5,789 bases of DNA from the NCBI GenBank assembly GCA_937863195.1, contig CALMET010000018.1:1-5789 (forward strand). Reading direction: 5' to 3'. Position numbers and translations under genes: made by a program. Below are positions 5,687-5,789 of the stretch, one piece after another (position 1 is the stretch's first letter; each line of letters opens with the position of its first letter). The DNA comes from an uncultured bacterium (GTDB taxonomy: Bacteria; Patescibacteria; ABY1; SG8-24; 2-12-FULL-60-25). The notes below the pieces were generated by a model. That model saw only the letters and a list, made by a program, of their open reading frames with translations. It had not been told where the DNA came from and searched no databases.

Positions 5687-5789
5687 CTACTCTGCGGTTT
5701 TCGCACCCTCTAACTGTTCCAGCTTCTCCTTCCAGAGGGCAGCGCGGTCGCTGTCTTCTGAGGCGATGCGGAGCTTTTGGTAGAGCTCA
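5687..5789 (-). CDS. C-terminal end of an unidentified gene
   Basis: A minus-strand frame enters from the right edge and stops at TAG (5689-5687), giving 33 residues. These are charged and helical, with heptad-like leucines (LYQKLRIASEDSD, then LWKEKLEQLEGAKTAE). A properly placed terminator downstream and the convergent layout support it as a real gene end. The piece is too short to assign a family. Confidence 0.65.
   Translation of the reverse strand, partial: ELYQKLRIASEDSDRAALWKEKLEQLEGAKTAE

Larger units (their letters stand above)
5603..5689. repeat. 87-bp near-palindrome carrying two stop codons and two terminators
   Basis: Outer arms TAGATCCA (5603-5610) and TGGATCTA (5682-5689) are perfect inverted copies. 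Each arm supplies the TAG stop of the gene it closes, ychF on plus and the edge gene on minus. Inside lie two hairpins with the same TCGC loop when each is read in its own direction, each followed by TTTT. Read outward-in from each gene, both halves give TAGATCCA, a C-rich stretch, then a CCTT-TCGC-AAGG hairpin and a T-run. This suggests an inverted duplication or a mobile palindromic repeat. Confidence 0.75.

Noticed and set aside
5571..5783. Plus-strand 70-codon frame across the ychF end and palindrome
   Set aside because: It runs through two strong hairpins and the antisense of the edge gene, with no plausible start signal.

Overview
The window reads as an ordinary, compact bacterial chromosome segment of moderate GC by eye, using the standard code (TGA, TAA and TAG all act as stops). 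It holds eight protein genes, two of them cut by the window edges. No rRNA, tRNA, CRISPR array or transposase was seen. Several traits fit a Candidate Phyla Radiation (Patescibacteria)-type genome: a stand-alone GIY-YIG mini-nuclease, single-gene transcription units, few Shine-Dalgarno sites, G/C-rich palindromic intergenic elements, and housekeeping genes without their usual partners. This placement is inference; no marker in the window is decisive.

Layout. Positions 1-283 (minus) carry a nearly complete GIY-YIG nuclease-like gene. It is separated by a 91-bp imperfect palindrome (321-411) from a divergent NAD-dependent sugar-nucleotide epimerase gene (456-1409). Next on the plus strand come two overlapping genes of unknown function. 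The first is a small two-helix membrane protein (1462-1815) and the second a coiled-coil protein (1803-2582). They overlap by 13 bp with no ribosome binding site for the second, so they may be coupled, or may be one gene split by a frameshift. A bidirectional terminator (about 2586-2625) lies between this unit and the convergent trigger factor gene (2625-3914, minus). Upstream of trigger factor on the same strand is an unrecognised 139-residue protein (4010-4429, minus). A divergent spacer then leads to the ribosome-associated ATPase gene ychF (4523-5605, plus). ychF converges on the 3' end of another minus-strand gene (5687-5789). Between these two is an 87-bp near-palindrome that carries both stop codons and one terminator for each gene.

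Function. Trigger factor (nascent-chain chaperone) and YchF (ribosome-binding ATPase) are both translation-associated proteins. They appear to share the same start design: a TTG-type -35 box, a 17-nt spacer, a TAnnnT -10 box, then 10 nt ending in GCCATCT directly before ATG. This predicts nearly leaderless mRNAs. It also shows that the longer TTG starts, which would fall inside the -35 boxes, are wrong. The main points worth a second look are this shared promoter and start, the overlapping membrane/coiled-coil pair, and the symmetric stop-plus-terminator element after ychF. No convincing new defence or mobile system was found.
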